64,000 nt of DNA from the NCBI RefSeq assembly GCF_001667075.1, contig NZ_LZIL01000078.1, forward strand, positions 186,001-250,000, in the 5' to 3' direction. A program made the position numbers and the translations under genes. Source of the stretch: Mycobacterium sp. 852014-52450_SCH5900713 (GTDB taxonomy: Bacteria; Actinomycetota; Actinomycetes; Mycobacteriales; Mycobacteriaceae). This document shows positions 25,002 to 32,311 of the stretch, in pieces. Under the pieces are notes generated by a model. That model was not told the DNA's origin. It saw only the letters and a program-made list of their open reading frames with translations, and did no database searches. The stretch's first letter is position 1; each line of letters begins with the position of its first letter.

Positions 25002-26417
25002 TCAGTTCAGATCATCGCGGGCTATGAGCCGGCGCGCCGCCTCGGTGATCGAGCCGGACAGCGAAGGATAGATCGCAAGCGTCTGCGCTAGATCGTCAAC
25101 GGTGATTCGGTTTTGAACAGCCATCGCGATCGGCAGTATCAATTCCGAAGCGATCGGCGCGACGACCACGCCACCAATTACCACGCCGCTGTCCTGCCGG
25201 CAAAATAGCTTTACGAAGCCCTGACGCAGCTCCGACATTTTCGCCCGCGCGTTGGTTTTCAACGGCAGCATGATGATGCGGGCCCGAATAGAACCATCGT
25301 CGATCGCGGCCTGCGAGATGCCGACCGTCGCGACCTCGGGGTGGGTGAACACCGTCGCGGCGACGGTGCGCAACCGGAGCGGACTAACGGCTTCACCGAG
25401 CGCGTGATACATCGCGATCCGGCCCTGCATCGCGGCAACCGAGGCTAACGGCAGTACATCAGTGCAGTCCCCCGCAGCGTAAATGCCCGCGACCGAGGTC
25501 CGCGACACCCGGTCGACCGCAATATGGTTGCCGGGCCCGGTTTCGATGCCCACGCGCTCTAAACCCAGCCTGCCGGTGTTGGGCACCGACCCAAGTGTCA
25601 TCAATGCGTGGCTGCCCTCAACGGCGCGGCCGTCGGTCATCCTCACCCGCACCCCGTCGTCGGTGCGCCTTACGGTCTGCGCGCGAGCGTTCTTGATCAA
25701 TTTGACGCCGCGCTGGGCGAATGATTCCTCGAGGACCTGCGCGGCGTCGGCGTCCTCGTACGGCAACACCCGCTCGCGGCTGGCCACCAGTGTCACCGTT
25801 ACACCGAGTTCGGTGTAGGCGTTGGCGAATTCGATGCCGGTAGCCCCGCAACCCACCACGATGAGGTGGTCGGGCAACGAGTCCAGGTCGTAGAGCTGGC
25901 GCCAGGTCAGGATGCGCTCGCCGTCGGGGGGCGCCGACGGCAGGATCCGGGGGCTCGCGCCGGTGGCGATCAACACCACATCGGCATCGCGGATCGTGGT
26001 GCTGCCGTCGCGCTGGGTCACCTTGACGCGGTGACGCGCCAGACCGGGAGCCGCGTCGACCAGCTCGCCGCGCCCCGCGAGCAACTCGACGCCCACGCTC
26101 AGCAGCTGGGCGGTGATGTCCGCCGATTGTTCGGTAGCGAGCGTCTTGATCCGCTGGTGGATTTCTGACAAGCGGATCTCGGCGTCGTCGATGTGGATGT
26201 CGAAACCCAGGCGGGTTGCCCGTCGCAGTTCGGTGCGCAGCCCTGTGGATGCGATAAAGGTCTTCGATGGCACGCAGTCGCAGAGCACCGCGGCGCCCCC
26301 GACCCCGTCGGAATCGACGACGGTCACGCGGGCTACGGCGGGACCTCGTGCAGCCGCAACCAATGCCGCCTCATAGCCGGCCGGGCCGCCACCCAGGATC
26401 AGAATGCGGGTCACCAC
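25002..26417 (-). CDS. LpdA-type NAD(P)H:quinone reductase (Rv3303c paralogue)
   Basis: A 471-residue flavoprotein very close to M. tuberculosis LpdA (Rv3303c): start MVTRILILGGGPAGYEAAL, GGAAVLCDCVPSKTFIAST, LIVVGCGATGIEFANAY and ATVFTHPEVATVGIS. Rv3303c has lost the first redox Cys (VLDDCVPSK from memory); here the same site reads LCDCVPSK, a CxC not typical of the family. It is a quinone reductase with a role in oxidative stress and virulence in M. tuberculosis (established). The C-terminus ends about 25 residues short of Rv3303c. It follows DUF5709 by 33 nt. Confidence 0.9.
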   Translation of the reverse strand: MVTRILILGGGPAGYEAALVAAARGPAVARVTVVDSDGVGGAAVLCDCVPSKTFIASTGLRTELRRATRLGFDIHIDDAEIRLSEIHQRIKTLATEQSADITAQLLSVGVELLAGRGELVDAAPGLARHRVKVTQRDGSTTIRDADVVLIATGASPRILPSAPPDGERILTWRQLYDLDSLPDHLIVVGCGATGIEFANAYTELGVTVTLVASRERVLPYEDADAAQVLEESFAQRGVKLIKNARAQTVRRTDDGVRVRMTDGRAVEGSHALMTLGSVPNTGRLGLERVGIETGPGNHIAVDRVSRTSVAGIYAAGDCTDVLPLASVAAMQGRIAMYHALGEAVSPLRLRTVAATVFTHPEVATVGISQAAIDDGSIRARIIMLPLKTNARAKMSELRQGFVKLFCRQDSGVVIGGVVVAPIASELILPIAMAVQNRITVDDLAQTLAIYPSLSGSITEAARRLIARDDLN

Positions 26418-26450
26418 AGCTGGAATTTCACCGGGTGGCCGGACGACAGG

Positions 26451-26906
26451 TCATCGAAGGCGCCATCCCTCGACGTCGCCGGCGTCTTCGTCGACGACGA
26501 TATGCATGGCGGCTTCCTCAGCCGAGGCAGCGCCGCCGTCAATGCCAACGTCGTGGGCTAGGTACTCCGCACCCGGGTCCGTCGCATCGAAGGCGAAGGC
26601 GACGAGCCGACCTGCCCGCATGTCGCCAACCTGATCGTCGATTGGTTCACCATCGCTGTCGGCGCTGTCACCGATTCCGTCGCCATCCCACTGATCGGTC
26701 ACGTCGGGCACCTCCCGGGCGAGCCGGCGTGACAGACTTTCATGGGTCCGCGCTTCCCTCGTGGTGAGACCCCAGGCCCGCAGTTCACGCGGGCGTTCCG
26801 GGGGCGAGTAGCCCTCGTCGAGGTCGATGCCGGTCTGTTCTGAGTCCAGGCTTTCTTCTGGTTCAAGCAGATGGGCCTGCACGTCGTCGAATTCAGATAT
26901 CCCCAT
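26451..26906 (-). CDS. DUF5709-family acidic protein
   Basis: About 151 residues, strongly acidic. The diagnostic run is LEPEESLDSEQTGIDLDEGYSPPERP (cited in part), followed by SLSRRLAREVPDV and the C-terminal acidic stretches. No membrane segment. DUF5709 is an actinobacterial family of unknown function. The preferred start is ATG 26906 (MGISEFDDV); an upstream ATG at 26963 gives a basic, unlike extension. Confidence 0.75.
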   Translation of the reverse strand: MGISEFDDVQAHLLEPEESLDSEQTGIDLDEGYSPPERPRELRAWGLTTREARTHESLSRRLAREVPDVTDQWDGDGIGDSADSDGEPIDDQVGDMRAGRLVAFAFDATDPGAEYLAHDVGIDGGAASAEEAAMHIVVDEDAGDVEGWRLR

Positions 26907-27014
26907 CAGCGCTGGCTCCGTCCCGTATCTCCAAGCTCGCATTCGCACAGCGAAGTTCGGCAAGAGATTGACATCATGCGGTCTCGGACAGTCGACGCCC
27001 GCTCGGCGGTGGTC

Positions 27015-27425
27015 TCATCCGAGCGCCTCAACAAGATCGCGGCAGGCGCGTTCACAGCGACGGCACACCTCGGCGCACACGCGGCAATGCTCGTGCTTCG
27101 GCGCATGCTTGTCGCACTCGTCCGCGCTTGTCTTACAGGCGGCGGCGCACGTTTCGAGCACCGTCTTGGTCAAGTTCGCGTCGTAGTCCGTGTGCCGGGA
27201 TAGAACGCGACCGGTTGTCGCGCAGACATCCGAGCAGTCAAGGCACGTACGGATGCATTTGGTCAAGTGATAGACGTCCTCTTCACTGAGGCAGGCGTCT
27301 GCACACGCTGTGCAAGCTTGGTCGCATTCGAAACAGGCGTCGATACATGCGATTAGCTTGGCGATGTCTATCCGGCCCAGATCTCGTGGATAGGTCTCCA
27401 GCATTCTCTTGGCGGCGCTCACCAT
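27015..27425 (-). CDS. Cys-rich four-helix-bundle copper-binding protein (DUF326)
   Basis: A 136-residue protein containing 18 cysteines, mostly as CxxxC and CxxC along predicted helices: LIACIDACFECDQACTAC, KCIRTCLDCSDVC, ETCAAACKTSADEC and CRVCAEVCRRCERAC. This is the DUF326/Csp-like pattern; cytosolic Csp3-type relatives store Cu(I) inside the bundle (established). No signal peptide, so cytosolic storage is expected. Start is ATG 27425. Operator E lies 143 nt upstream. It is followed by DUF5709-lpdA-like-DM13 on the same strand, perhaps one transcription unit. Confidence 0.88.
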   Translation of the reverse strand: MVSAAKRMLETYPRDLGRIDIAKLIACIDACFECDQACTACADACLSEEDVYHLTKCIRTCLDCSDVCATTGRVLSRHTDYDANLTKTVLETCAAACKTSADECDKHAPKHEHCRVCAEVCRRCERACRDLVEALG

Positions 27426-27567
27426 GTCCTCCTTGCTCCGGGCGATGGTTGTCTCTTCGGTGCGGGCCTTCCCCGTCCAGGGCACCGCGGGTGCGCGAGT
27501 CCGTTGCTGTGCTTCTTACAAGAACACGGCTGTGCGGGGGTAGACGTTGAGAGCATCGCGCGAAGGG

Positions 27568-27609
27568 GGGTGAACTGTCGTCGCCCACCTTCGTCATTCA
27601 CCCGGGTGA
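27568..27609 (-). promoter_or_regulatory. Bipartite TCACCC/GGGTGA operator, site E
   Basis: TCACCC-GGGTGA 27598-27609 is perfect; 11 nt away is TCGCCC 27581-27586 (one mismatch), then 7 nt, and GGGTGA 27568-27573. It points left to the DUF326 copper-protein gene. Site G lies 80 bp to the right in opposite orientation. Confidence 0.8.
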
Positions 27610-27689
27610 TAGTTGGAGGTGTGGATGGCGTCCCCGATGTGCGGCCACGGCAATGACCGCCAACTTGATGTCGTAGGTGGCGCGGGCGC

Positions 27690-27731
27690 TCACCCGGATG
27701 AATTACCTCAGCGGATGATGACCACTCACCC
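27690..27731 (+). promoter_or_regulatory. Bipartite TCACCC/GGGTGA operator, site G
   Basis: TCACCC 27690-27695 joins GGATGA 27696-27701; 11 nt, GGATGA 27713-27718, 7 nt, TCACCC 27726-27731. Two half-sites share the same change (GGATGA) but the geometry is exact. It points right to the ECF sigma factor region, back to back with site E. Confidence 0.7.
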
Positions 27732-27774
27732 CGCGGCGCTGGATGCTGGCACCAGATCGGTAACAGGAGGTGCT

Positions 27775-28035
27775 GTGGAGACGACGAGATACCCTACCTA
27801 CGGCCATGCCCGCATCGGGCGGGGATCGGCCCTGAAAGCAACGCGCTTGAACGCCGGCGCAACCAAGACGACACCAGTTGCCGAAATGCGCGCCACACGC
27901 GACGTCACCGGTTCCTCGAGACGCTGGTGCGTCGATCAGGGTAGGACTTCCCTCTCGCACGTTCGCTACCCGACTCGGGCAAGCGGTGCCCGAGCTCCAC
28001 GCGTGCCGATACTTTTCGCGATGGCAGGACCGTAG
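27775..28035 (+). CDS. Possible 86-aa ORF before the sigma factor, unrecognised
   Basis: A strong AGGAGG precedes GTG 27775 by 4 nt. The ORF (METTRYPTYGHARIGRG... ending LFAMAGP) stops one base before the GTG proposed for the sigma factor. Composition is basic with no recognised domain. It may be a leader ORF or chance. Confidence 0.3.
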   Translation: METTRYPTYGHARIGRGSALKATRLNAGATKTTPVAEMRATRDVTGSSRRWCVDQGRTSLSHVRYPTRASGARAPRVPILFAMAGP

Positions 28036-28036
28036 C

Positions 28037-28699
28037 GTGGGCCGCGTGAGCGCGGAATGCGCAATGACTCCGGATGTTCCGTTGAGCGTCGCATTTGAAA
28101 GCGCCGTCATCCCTCTCCTTCAGCCTCTGTTCCGGCAGGCTCTTCGGATGACCTCGAATCGATTGGATGCGGAGGATCTGGTGCAGGAAACATTGCTCAA
28201 CGCTTATGTCGGTCTCCAGGCATTCGAACCGGGAACGAACCTCAGAGCATGGCTGCGCCGGATCATGACCAACACCCATATCAACAGCTATCGGAAGCAA
28301 AAGCGCCGTCCCACACAACATCCAACTGGTGAGATCACCGATCGGCAGCTGATGGCCGGTACGCCACGCACGCATGAGGTCCTACGGTCGGCCGAAGACC
28401 AGGCGCTCGAACTGCTGCCAGATCCTTACCTCAAGGCGGCAATGATGCTCTTGCCCGAGCCGTTTCGCACCGTCGTGTATTTTGCCGACATCGCGGGATA
28501 CTCCTACAAGGAGATCGCCGCCATGACGGACACCCGGCAGGGCACCGTCAGTTCGAGGCTCAACCGCGGGCGAAAGCAATTGCGCGAACTACTATTCGAC
28601 TCGTCGGTCGACCGCGAGCGCAGGACGATCGACAAGACCTCGACCAGATCAATCCAACAGCTTGCAATGGTCAACGGCGGCGAACCCAGCCGAAGGTGA
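28037..28699 (+). CDS. ECF sigma factor, SigH-like
   Basis: About 220 residues with sigma region 2 (LRMTSNRLDAEDLVQETLLNAY, cited in part; LRAWLRRIMTNTHINSYRK) and region 4 (LPEPFRTVVYFADIAGYSYKEIA, cited in part; QGTVSSRLNRGRKQLRELL). It parallels M. tuberculosis SigH closely in both ([20 protein letters not shown] and AVYYADVEGFPYKEIA from memory). GTG 28037 has CAGGAC upstream; ATG 28064 is an alternative. SigH is held by the zinc anti-sigma RshA, but no HxxxCxxC anti-sigma gene follows here. It lies behind operator site G and upstream of a small membrane protein. Confidence 0.9.
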   Translation: MGRVSAECAMTPDVPLSVAFESAVIPLLQPLFRQALRMTSNRLDAEDLVQETLLNAYVGLQAFEPGTNLRAWLRRIMTNTHINSYRKQKRRPTQHPTGEITDRQLMAGTPRTHEVLRSAEDQALELLPDPYLKAAMMLLPEPFRTVVYFADIAGYSYKEIAAMTDTRQGTVSSRLNRGRKQLRELLFDSSVDRERRTIDKTSTRSIQQLAMVNGGEPSRR

Positions 28700-28825
28700 G
28701 AGGAACGCCGACGTTGCGTATCCCGCTACACGGCGCCATCTCGGGGGCTGACAACCGCCCCGGCCCGCGTCGAAAAGCTCCGCGCACGAGTGTCGAAAAT
28801 TATGCCTGGGAGATCAGGAGACGTT

Positions 28826-29062
28826 ATGAACAAAGCGAGAGCCCGGCGCGCGGGTATAATTTCCCCGTCGTCGCGTTGGAATGTCGGCCTGATGCTACCG
28901 GCACCGGAACATCTGGCGTTCTATGCCGGCGTAGGTGCGATGGCCGTGTTCGGGCTCATGGAATGGCCCGTGGTCGCCGCCTTGTTGGTGGGCCACACGC
29001 TTGTCAACGCGCAGCACAACAAGGTCCTACAGTCACTTGGCGAGGCGTTGGAAGAGGCCTAG
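28826..29062 (+). CDS. 78-aa small membrane protein
   Basis: ATG 28826 with AGGAG 6 nt upstream gives MNKARARRAGIISPSSRW..., one or two hydrophobic segments (LAFYAGVGAMAVFGLMEW and PVVAALLVGHTLV), and a polar C-terminus QHNKVLQSLGEALEEA. No family is recognised with certainty. It follows the sigma factor by 126 nt on the same strand, where an anti-sigma factor might be expected, but it has no zinc-binding motif. Confidence 0.65.
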   Translation: MNKARARRAGIISPSSRWNVGLMLPAPEHLAFYAGVGAMAVFGLMEWPVVAALLVGHTLVNAQHNKVLQSLGEALEEA

Positions 29063-29185
29063 CTGCAACGGAAAATCTCGCGGCCGCTCGGATCAAGACA
29101 GCGACCGCGCTGGGATTGGACCCCAAACAATTGATGAAGGCCGAGCGCGATCGGCACGGGATTGAAGGCGGTAACCGCGCAGTCT

Positions 29186-30274
29186 TCACCGTTGCAGTGT
29201 CCGCGACCAGGACGCTGCGAACTTGGATACCCCGTCGTGTTCGAGCACATCGAATACATCCGGCAGATCGATACCGACCGAGGTCAGCCGGTCGAACACT
29301 TCCTGCGCATGCAACGCCTTGCCCGCCACGGTTTCACCGGCGATGATGCCGTGATCGGCCACCGCCTCCAGGGTCTCCTCAGGAATGGTGCTGACCGTGT
29401 TCGGCGCCACCAGTTCCGTGACGTACATGGTGTCGGGGTAAGCGGCGTTCTTGACACCGGTGGAGGCCCATAACGGCCGTTGCACGCGGGCGCCGGCGGC
29501 GCGCAGCGCGGCATAGCGCGGATCGGCCTCGAAGACCTGCTGGTAGCCCGCGTAGGCCAATCGCGCGTTGGCGACGCCGGCCTGCCCACGCAGTCTGAGC
29601 GCCTCATCGGTGCCGATCGCCTCCAGTCGCTTGTCGACTTCGGTGTCGATCCGGGACACGAAAAGAGATGCCACAGAGTGGATTTGCGATATGTCCAACT
29701 CGGCCTGCCGGGCGGCTTCGATACCGGCCAGATAGGCGTCCATCACCGATCGATGTCGCTGGACAGAAAAGATCAGCGTGACGTTGACCGAGACACCTTT
29801 GGCCAACGCCGCGGTGATCGCGGGCAGTCCGGCTGCGGTCGCCGGAATTTTGATGAAAACGTTGGGCCGGTCGACGACCTTCGCCAGCTCGACGGCCTGC
29901 ATGACTGTCGCATCGGTGTTGTGCGCCAGCGAGGGGTCAACCTCGATGGAGACTCTTCCGTCGATGCCGTCCGAGGCCTTCCACTGCGGGTGCAGCACAT
30001 CGCAGGCCATCCGCACGTCGTCGGTGATCGCCGTGCGGACCGCAGTATCGATAGCGGTTCCGCGGCCCGTCAGCTCGGCGATCTGTCCATCGTAGGCGCG
30101 GCCGTTTGTCAGTGCGCGCTCAAAGGTGGACGGGTTAGTTGTCACGCCGACAACGCTTCTAGTGTCGATGAGCTCCCGCAGCTTGCCGGACTGCAACAGG
30201 TTGCGCGACAAGTCATCCAGCCAGACCGATACCCCCGCCGCTGATAGGGCAGCCAAATTCGGGTTCTGGGTCAT
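29186..30274 (-). CDS. tal: Transaldolase, second copy
   Basis: A 362-residue actinobacterial transaldolase close to Rv1448c from its first residues (MTQNPNLAALSAAGVSVW, VVGVTTNPSTF). The Schiff-base Lys is in FIKIPAT, followed by SVNVTLIFSVQRHRSVMDAYL (cited in part) and ARVQRPLWASTGVKN. It ends at SRTLQR, about 10-15 residues before the usual C-terminus. The housekeeping copy should be in the pentose-phosphate locus; this one sits with Msr genes, where extra pentose-phosphate flux would support NADPH. ATG 30274 is coupled (ATGA) to a 51-aa ORF, and a perfect hairpin lies 13 nt upstream. Confidence 0.92.
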   Translation of the reverse strand: MTQNPNLAALSAAGVSVWLDDLSRNLLQSGKLRELIDTRSVVGVTTNPSTFERALTNGRAYDGQIAELTGRGTAIDTAVRTAITDDVRMACDVLHPQWKASDGIDGRVSIEVDPSLAHNTDATVMQAVELAKVVDRPNVFIKIPATAAGLPAITAALAKGVSVNVTLIFSVQRHRSVMDAYLAGIEAARQAELDISQIHSVASLFVSRIDTEVDKRLEAIGTDEALRLRGQAGVANARLAYAGYQQVFEADPRYAALRAAGARVQRPLWASTGVKNAAYPDTMYVTELVAPNTVSTIPEETLEAVADHGIIAGETVAGKALHAQEVFDRLTSVGIDLPDVFDVLEHDGVSKFAASWSRTLQR

Positions 30275-30426
30275 CCCGTCACCACCGCTACCCGGTCGCC
30301 GGGTAGCGCTGAAACCCACGCCTCAGCACAAACCGTGCCATAGAGCACCAATGGCGCGTATGCGCTCAACAGCACCCGCCAATCAGCTGGAATTGCCAGG
30401 TCCTTGTCTTCTGTTATCGAGCCCAT
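30271..30426 (-). CDS. Possible 51-aa ORF between msrA and tal
   Basis: The ORF MGSITEDKDLAIPADWR... ends ALPGDRVAVVTG and overlaps the tal start by ATGA. It begins 5 nt after the msrA stop. No family recognised; two weakly hydrophobic stretches (VLLSAYAPLVLYG). Its last codons form the hairpin at 30287-30307, so translation of it would melt the structure in front of tal. Confidence 0.4.
   Translation of the reverse strand: MGSITEDKDLAIPADWRVLLSAYAPLVLYGTVCAEAWVSALPGDRVAVVTG
30287..30307. repeat. Perfect inverted repeat before tal
   Basis: GCTACCCGG (30287-30295) and CCGGGTAGC (30299-30307) form 9-bp GC-rich arms with a 3-nt loop, 13 nt upstream of the tal ATG and inside the 51-aa ORF. In RNA it would cover the ribosome landing zone unless the upstream ORF is being translated, a layout that fits translational coupling. 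Confidence 0.6.
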
Positions 30427-30430
30427 GTCG

Positions 30431-30991
30431 TTATTGAGCCGACCCGGTCTGTTCGGCCGTGGCTGCTCGCGGGTCGGCCGCACCGTCGCCGCGGTTGGAT
30501 AGCACCCACTCGGGACGGATGTAGTGGCAGGTGTAGCCGGACGGGTAGCGTTGCAGGTAGTTCTGGTGCTCGGCTTCGGCTACCCAAAACTCGCCGGCCG
30601 GGTTGACCTCGGTGACGACTGCGCCGGGCCAGCGGTCCGACCCTTCGACGTCGGCGATGGTCTGTGCGGCAATTTGCCTTTGCTCGTCGTCCAGATAGAA
30701 AATCGCTGACCGATAACTGGTTCCGACATCGTTGCCTTGCCGGTTCTTTGTGGTCGGGTCGTGGATCTGGAAAAAGAATTCCAGCAGTGTCCGATAGTCG
30801 GTCTCGTCCGGGTCGTATGTGATTTCGAGCGCCTCGGCGTGGCCGGGGTGATTGCGGTAGGTGGGATGTGTGTTGCTGCCACCGGTATAGCCGACCCGCG
30901 TGGACACCACACCGGGCAGCTCGCGGAACAGGTCCTCCATGCCCCAGAAGCATCCGCCGGCGAGGACGGCGATCTTGTTGTGGTCAGTCAT
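30431..30991 (-). CDS. msrA: Peptide methionine-(S)-sulfoxide reductase MsrA
   Basis: A 186-residue MsrA. The catalytic Cys is in GGCFWGMEDLFRELPGV, followed by RVGYTGGSNTHPTYRNHPGHAE (cited in part), ITYDPDETDYRTLLEFFF, and the resolving-type C-terminal block SGYTCHYIRPEW. It reduces Met-(S)-O in proteins with thioredoxin or mycoredoxin electrons. ATG 30991 overlaps the msrB stop (ATGA). With msrB and tal it forms a methionine-repair operon. The last 20 residues are a variable tail. Confidence 0.95.
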   Translation of the reverse strand: MTDHNKIAVLAGGCFWGMEDLFRELPGVVSTRVGYTGGSNTHPTYRNHPGHAEALEITYDPDETDYRTLLEFFFQIHDPTTKNRQGNDVGTSYRSAIFYLDDEQRQIAAQTIADVEGSDRWPGAVVTEVNPAGEFWVAEAEHQNYLQRYPSGYTCHYIRPEWVLSNRGDGAADPRAATAEQTGSAQ

Positions 30992-31470
30992 GACTTCTGC
31001 TCACCGACGCTCTGGTGTTGGTCCGACACATCGAACAAGGGCAGATATTGCCCGTAACCCTGGGCTTCCAGGTCATCGCGGTGAATGAATCGCAGCGACG
31101 CCGAGTTGACGCAGTAGCGCAACCCGCCGGCCTCCCTGGGGCCGTCCGGGAATACGTGGCCCAGATGGCTGTCGGCGTGGGCTGATCGCACCTCGACCCG
31201 ATCCATGAAATGGCTGCGGTCACGCCTCTCAACAACGAAGTCCGCGTCGATGGGCCGGGTGAAGCTGGGCCAGCCGCTTCCGCTGTCGAACTTGTTGACA
31301 GAGGCGAAAAGCGGTTCGCCAGAAACAATGTCAACGTAGATGCCGGGTTCATGGTTGTCGCAGTACTTTCCAGTGAACGGCGGCTCCGTGCCGCTCTCCT
31401 GGGTGACGCGGTATTCCTCGGGGCTTAGCGCGTCGACCGCGGCAGGGTTCTTGCTGTATTGGTGTGACAC
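30988..31470 (-). CDS. msrB: Peptide methionine-(R)-sulfoxide reductase MsrB, zinc-less type
   Basis: A 160-residue MsrB from GTG 31470, which has an ideal AAGGAG 6 nt upstream; a longer ATG start lacks homology. Motifs: SGTEPPFTGKYCDNHEPG, SGSGWPSF, ADSHLGHVFPDGP, and the catalytic Cys in LRYCVNSASLRF. The two CxxC knuckles that bind zinc in many MsrB proteins (CRACG and CANC in Rv2674 from memory) are replaced by IVSGE and SAHAD, so no structural zinc is expected. Coupled to msrA by ATGA. Confidence 0.93.
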   Translation of the reverse strand: MSHQYSKNPAAVDALSPEEYRVTQESGTEPPFTGKYCDNHEPGIYVDIVSGEPLFASVNKFDSGSGWPSFTRPIDADFVVERRDRSHFMDRVEVRSAHADSHLGHVFPDGPREAGGLRYCVNSASLRFIHRDDLEAQGYGQYLPLFDVSDQHQSVGEQKS

Positions 31471-31540
31471 CTGATCTCCTTCATCCGCACAACCGTTATA
31501 AGTGCTGCGCTTGGTATTTCGAATCGTCCCGCGTCGTTGC

Positions 31541-32311
31541 TCAGTTGCGGCCGGCCATGATGCCGCCATCGACGTTGAGAATCGCGCCGGTGACCCAACT
31601 GGCCTCATCAGAGAGCAGGAACGTCACGGCGTTGGCCACGTCGGCCGGGGTGCCGACCCGTCCCAATGGGTGAAGCGGCGCGAACGTGGCCAAGGTGGCG
31701 TCGATCTCGTCCTTCGGGATGAAGCCTTCGTAGAGCGGCGTTTTGACGACGGCCGGCGCCACCGCGTTGACGCGGATCTTGTGCTCGGCGAGCTCGATGG
31801 CGAGGTTATGGGTGAGTGCATGCAGGCCGGCCTTCTGCATCGAGTACACCGACGACGGGGTCAGGCCGATCGCCTGATGTGCCCACATGCTGCCGATGTT
31901 GACGATGGAACCGCCCTCACCGCGGGCGATCATGCCCTCAACGACGGTCTGCGTCAGAAAGAACAGGGCATAGTTGAGCTCCATGTACGAGTCATATGTC
32001 AGAGCGTCGTACTCTAGAAACGGTTTGGGGACGAAGAATCCGGCCGCGTTTACGAGCAGCGTCGCGTCGCCGTGATCCTCGGGAAGCGCGCGCTGCACAT
32101 CGGCGACCGCGGCACGATCGGTCAACTCCGCAGTGATCCCCCAGGCTTGGCCACCTTCGCCGGTCAACTCCGTCACGGTGTCATCGACCCGATCTTTCGA
32201 CCGGCCGATGATCACCGCGCTGCCGCCGTGGCGCACGATATCAACGGCCGCTTGCCGGCCCATACCGGCACTGCCTCCGACGACGATGACCTTCTTGGAA
32301 TCAAAGTGCAT
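31541..32311 (-). CDS. Short-chain dehydrogenase/reductase
   Basis: A 256-residue classical SDR: cofactor motif VVGGSAGMGRQ, NAAGFFVPKPFLE, catalytic Ser in NIGSMWAH, YSMQKAG for the YxxxK pair, and VAPAVVKTP. The GGSAGMG variant and the following IGRSKDR suggest NADP(H). ATG 32311 has AAAGG upstream. It is 70 nt from msrB on the same strand and 135 nt behind operator site F, so it probably heads the SDR-msrB-msrA-tal unit. A carbonyl-detoxifying role would fit. Confidence 0.88.
   Translation of the reverse strand: MHFDSKKVIVVGGSAGMGRQAAVDIVRHGGSAVIIGRSKDRVDDTVTELTGEGGQAWGITAELTDRAAVADVQRALPEDHGDATLLVNAAGFFVPKPFLEYDALTYDSYMELNYALFFLTQTVVEGMIARGEGGSIVNIGSMWAHQAIGLTPSSVYSMQKAGLHALTHNLAIELAEHKIRVNAVAPAVVKTPLYEGFIPKDEIDATLATFAPLHPLGRVGTPADVANAVTFLLSDEASWVTGAILNVDGGIMAGRN

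Noticed and set aside
26415..26432. TTTCACCGGGTGG before the LpdA-like gene
   Set aside because: One base is missing from the palindrome, it overlaps the start codon region, and the second half of the element is absent.
27613..27774. Gene start at ATG 27613 or 27625 immediately after operator E
   Set aside because: It would run through operator G and shows no coding character; the SD-bearing GTG at 27775 is the better candidate.
28696..29346. A GTG-started frame overlapping the sigma-factor stop as an anti-sigma gene
   Set aside because: It has no HxxxCxxC zinc motif, reads through the supported 78-aa gene in another frame and runs into the antisense of tal.
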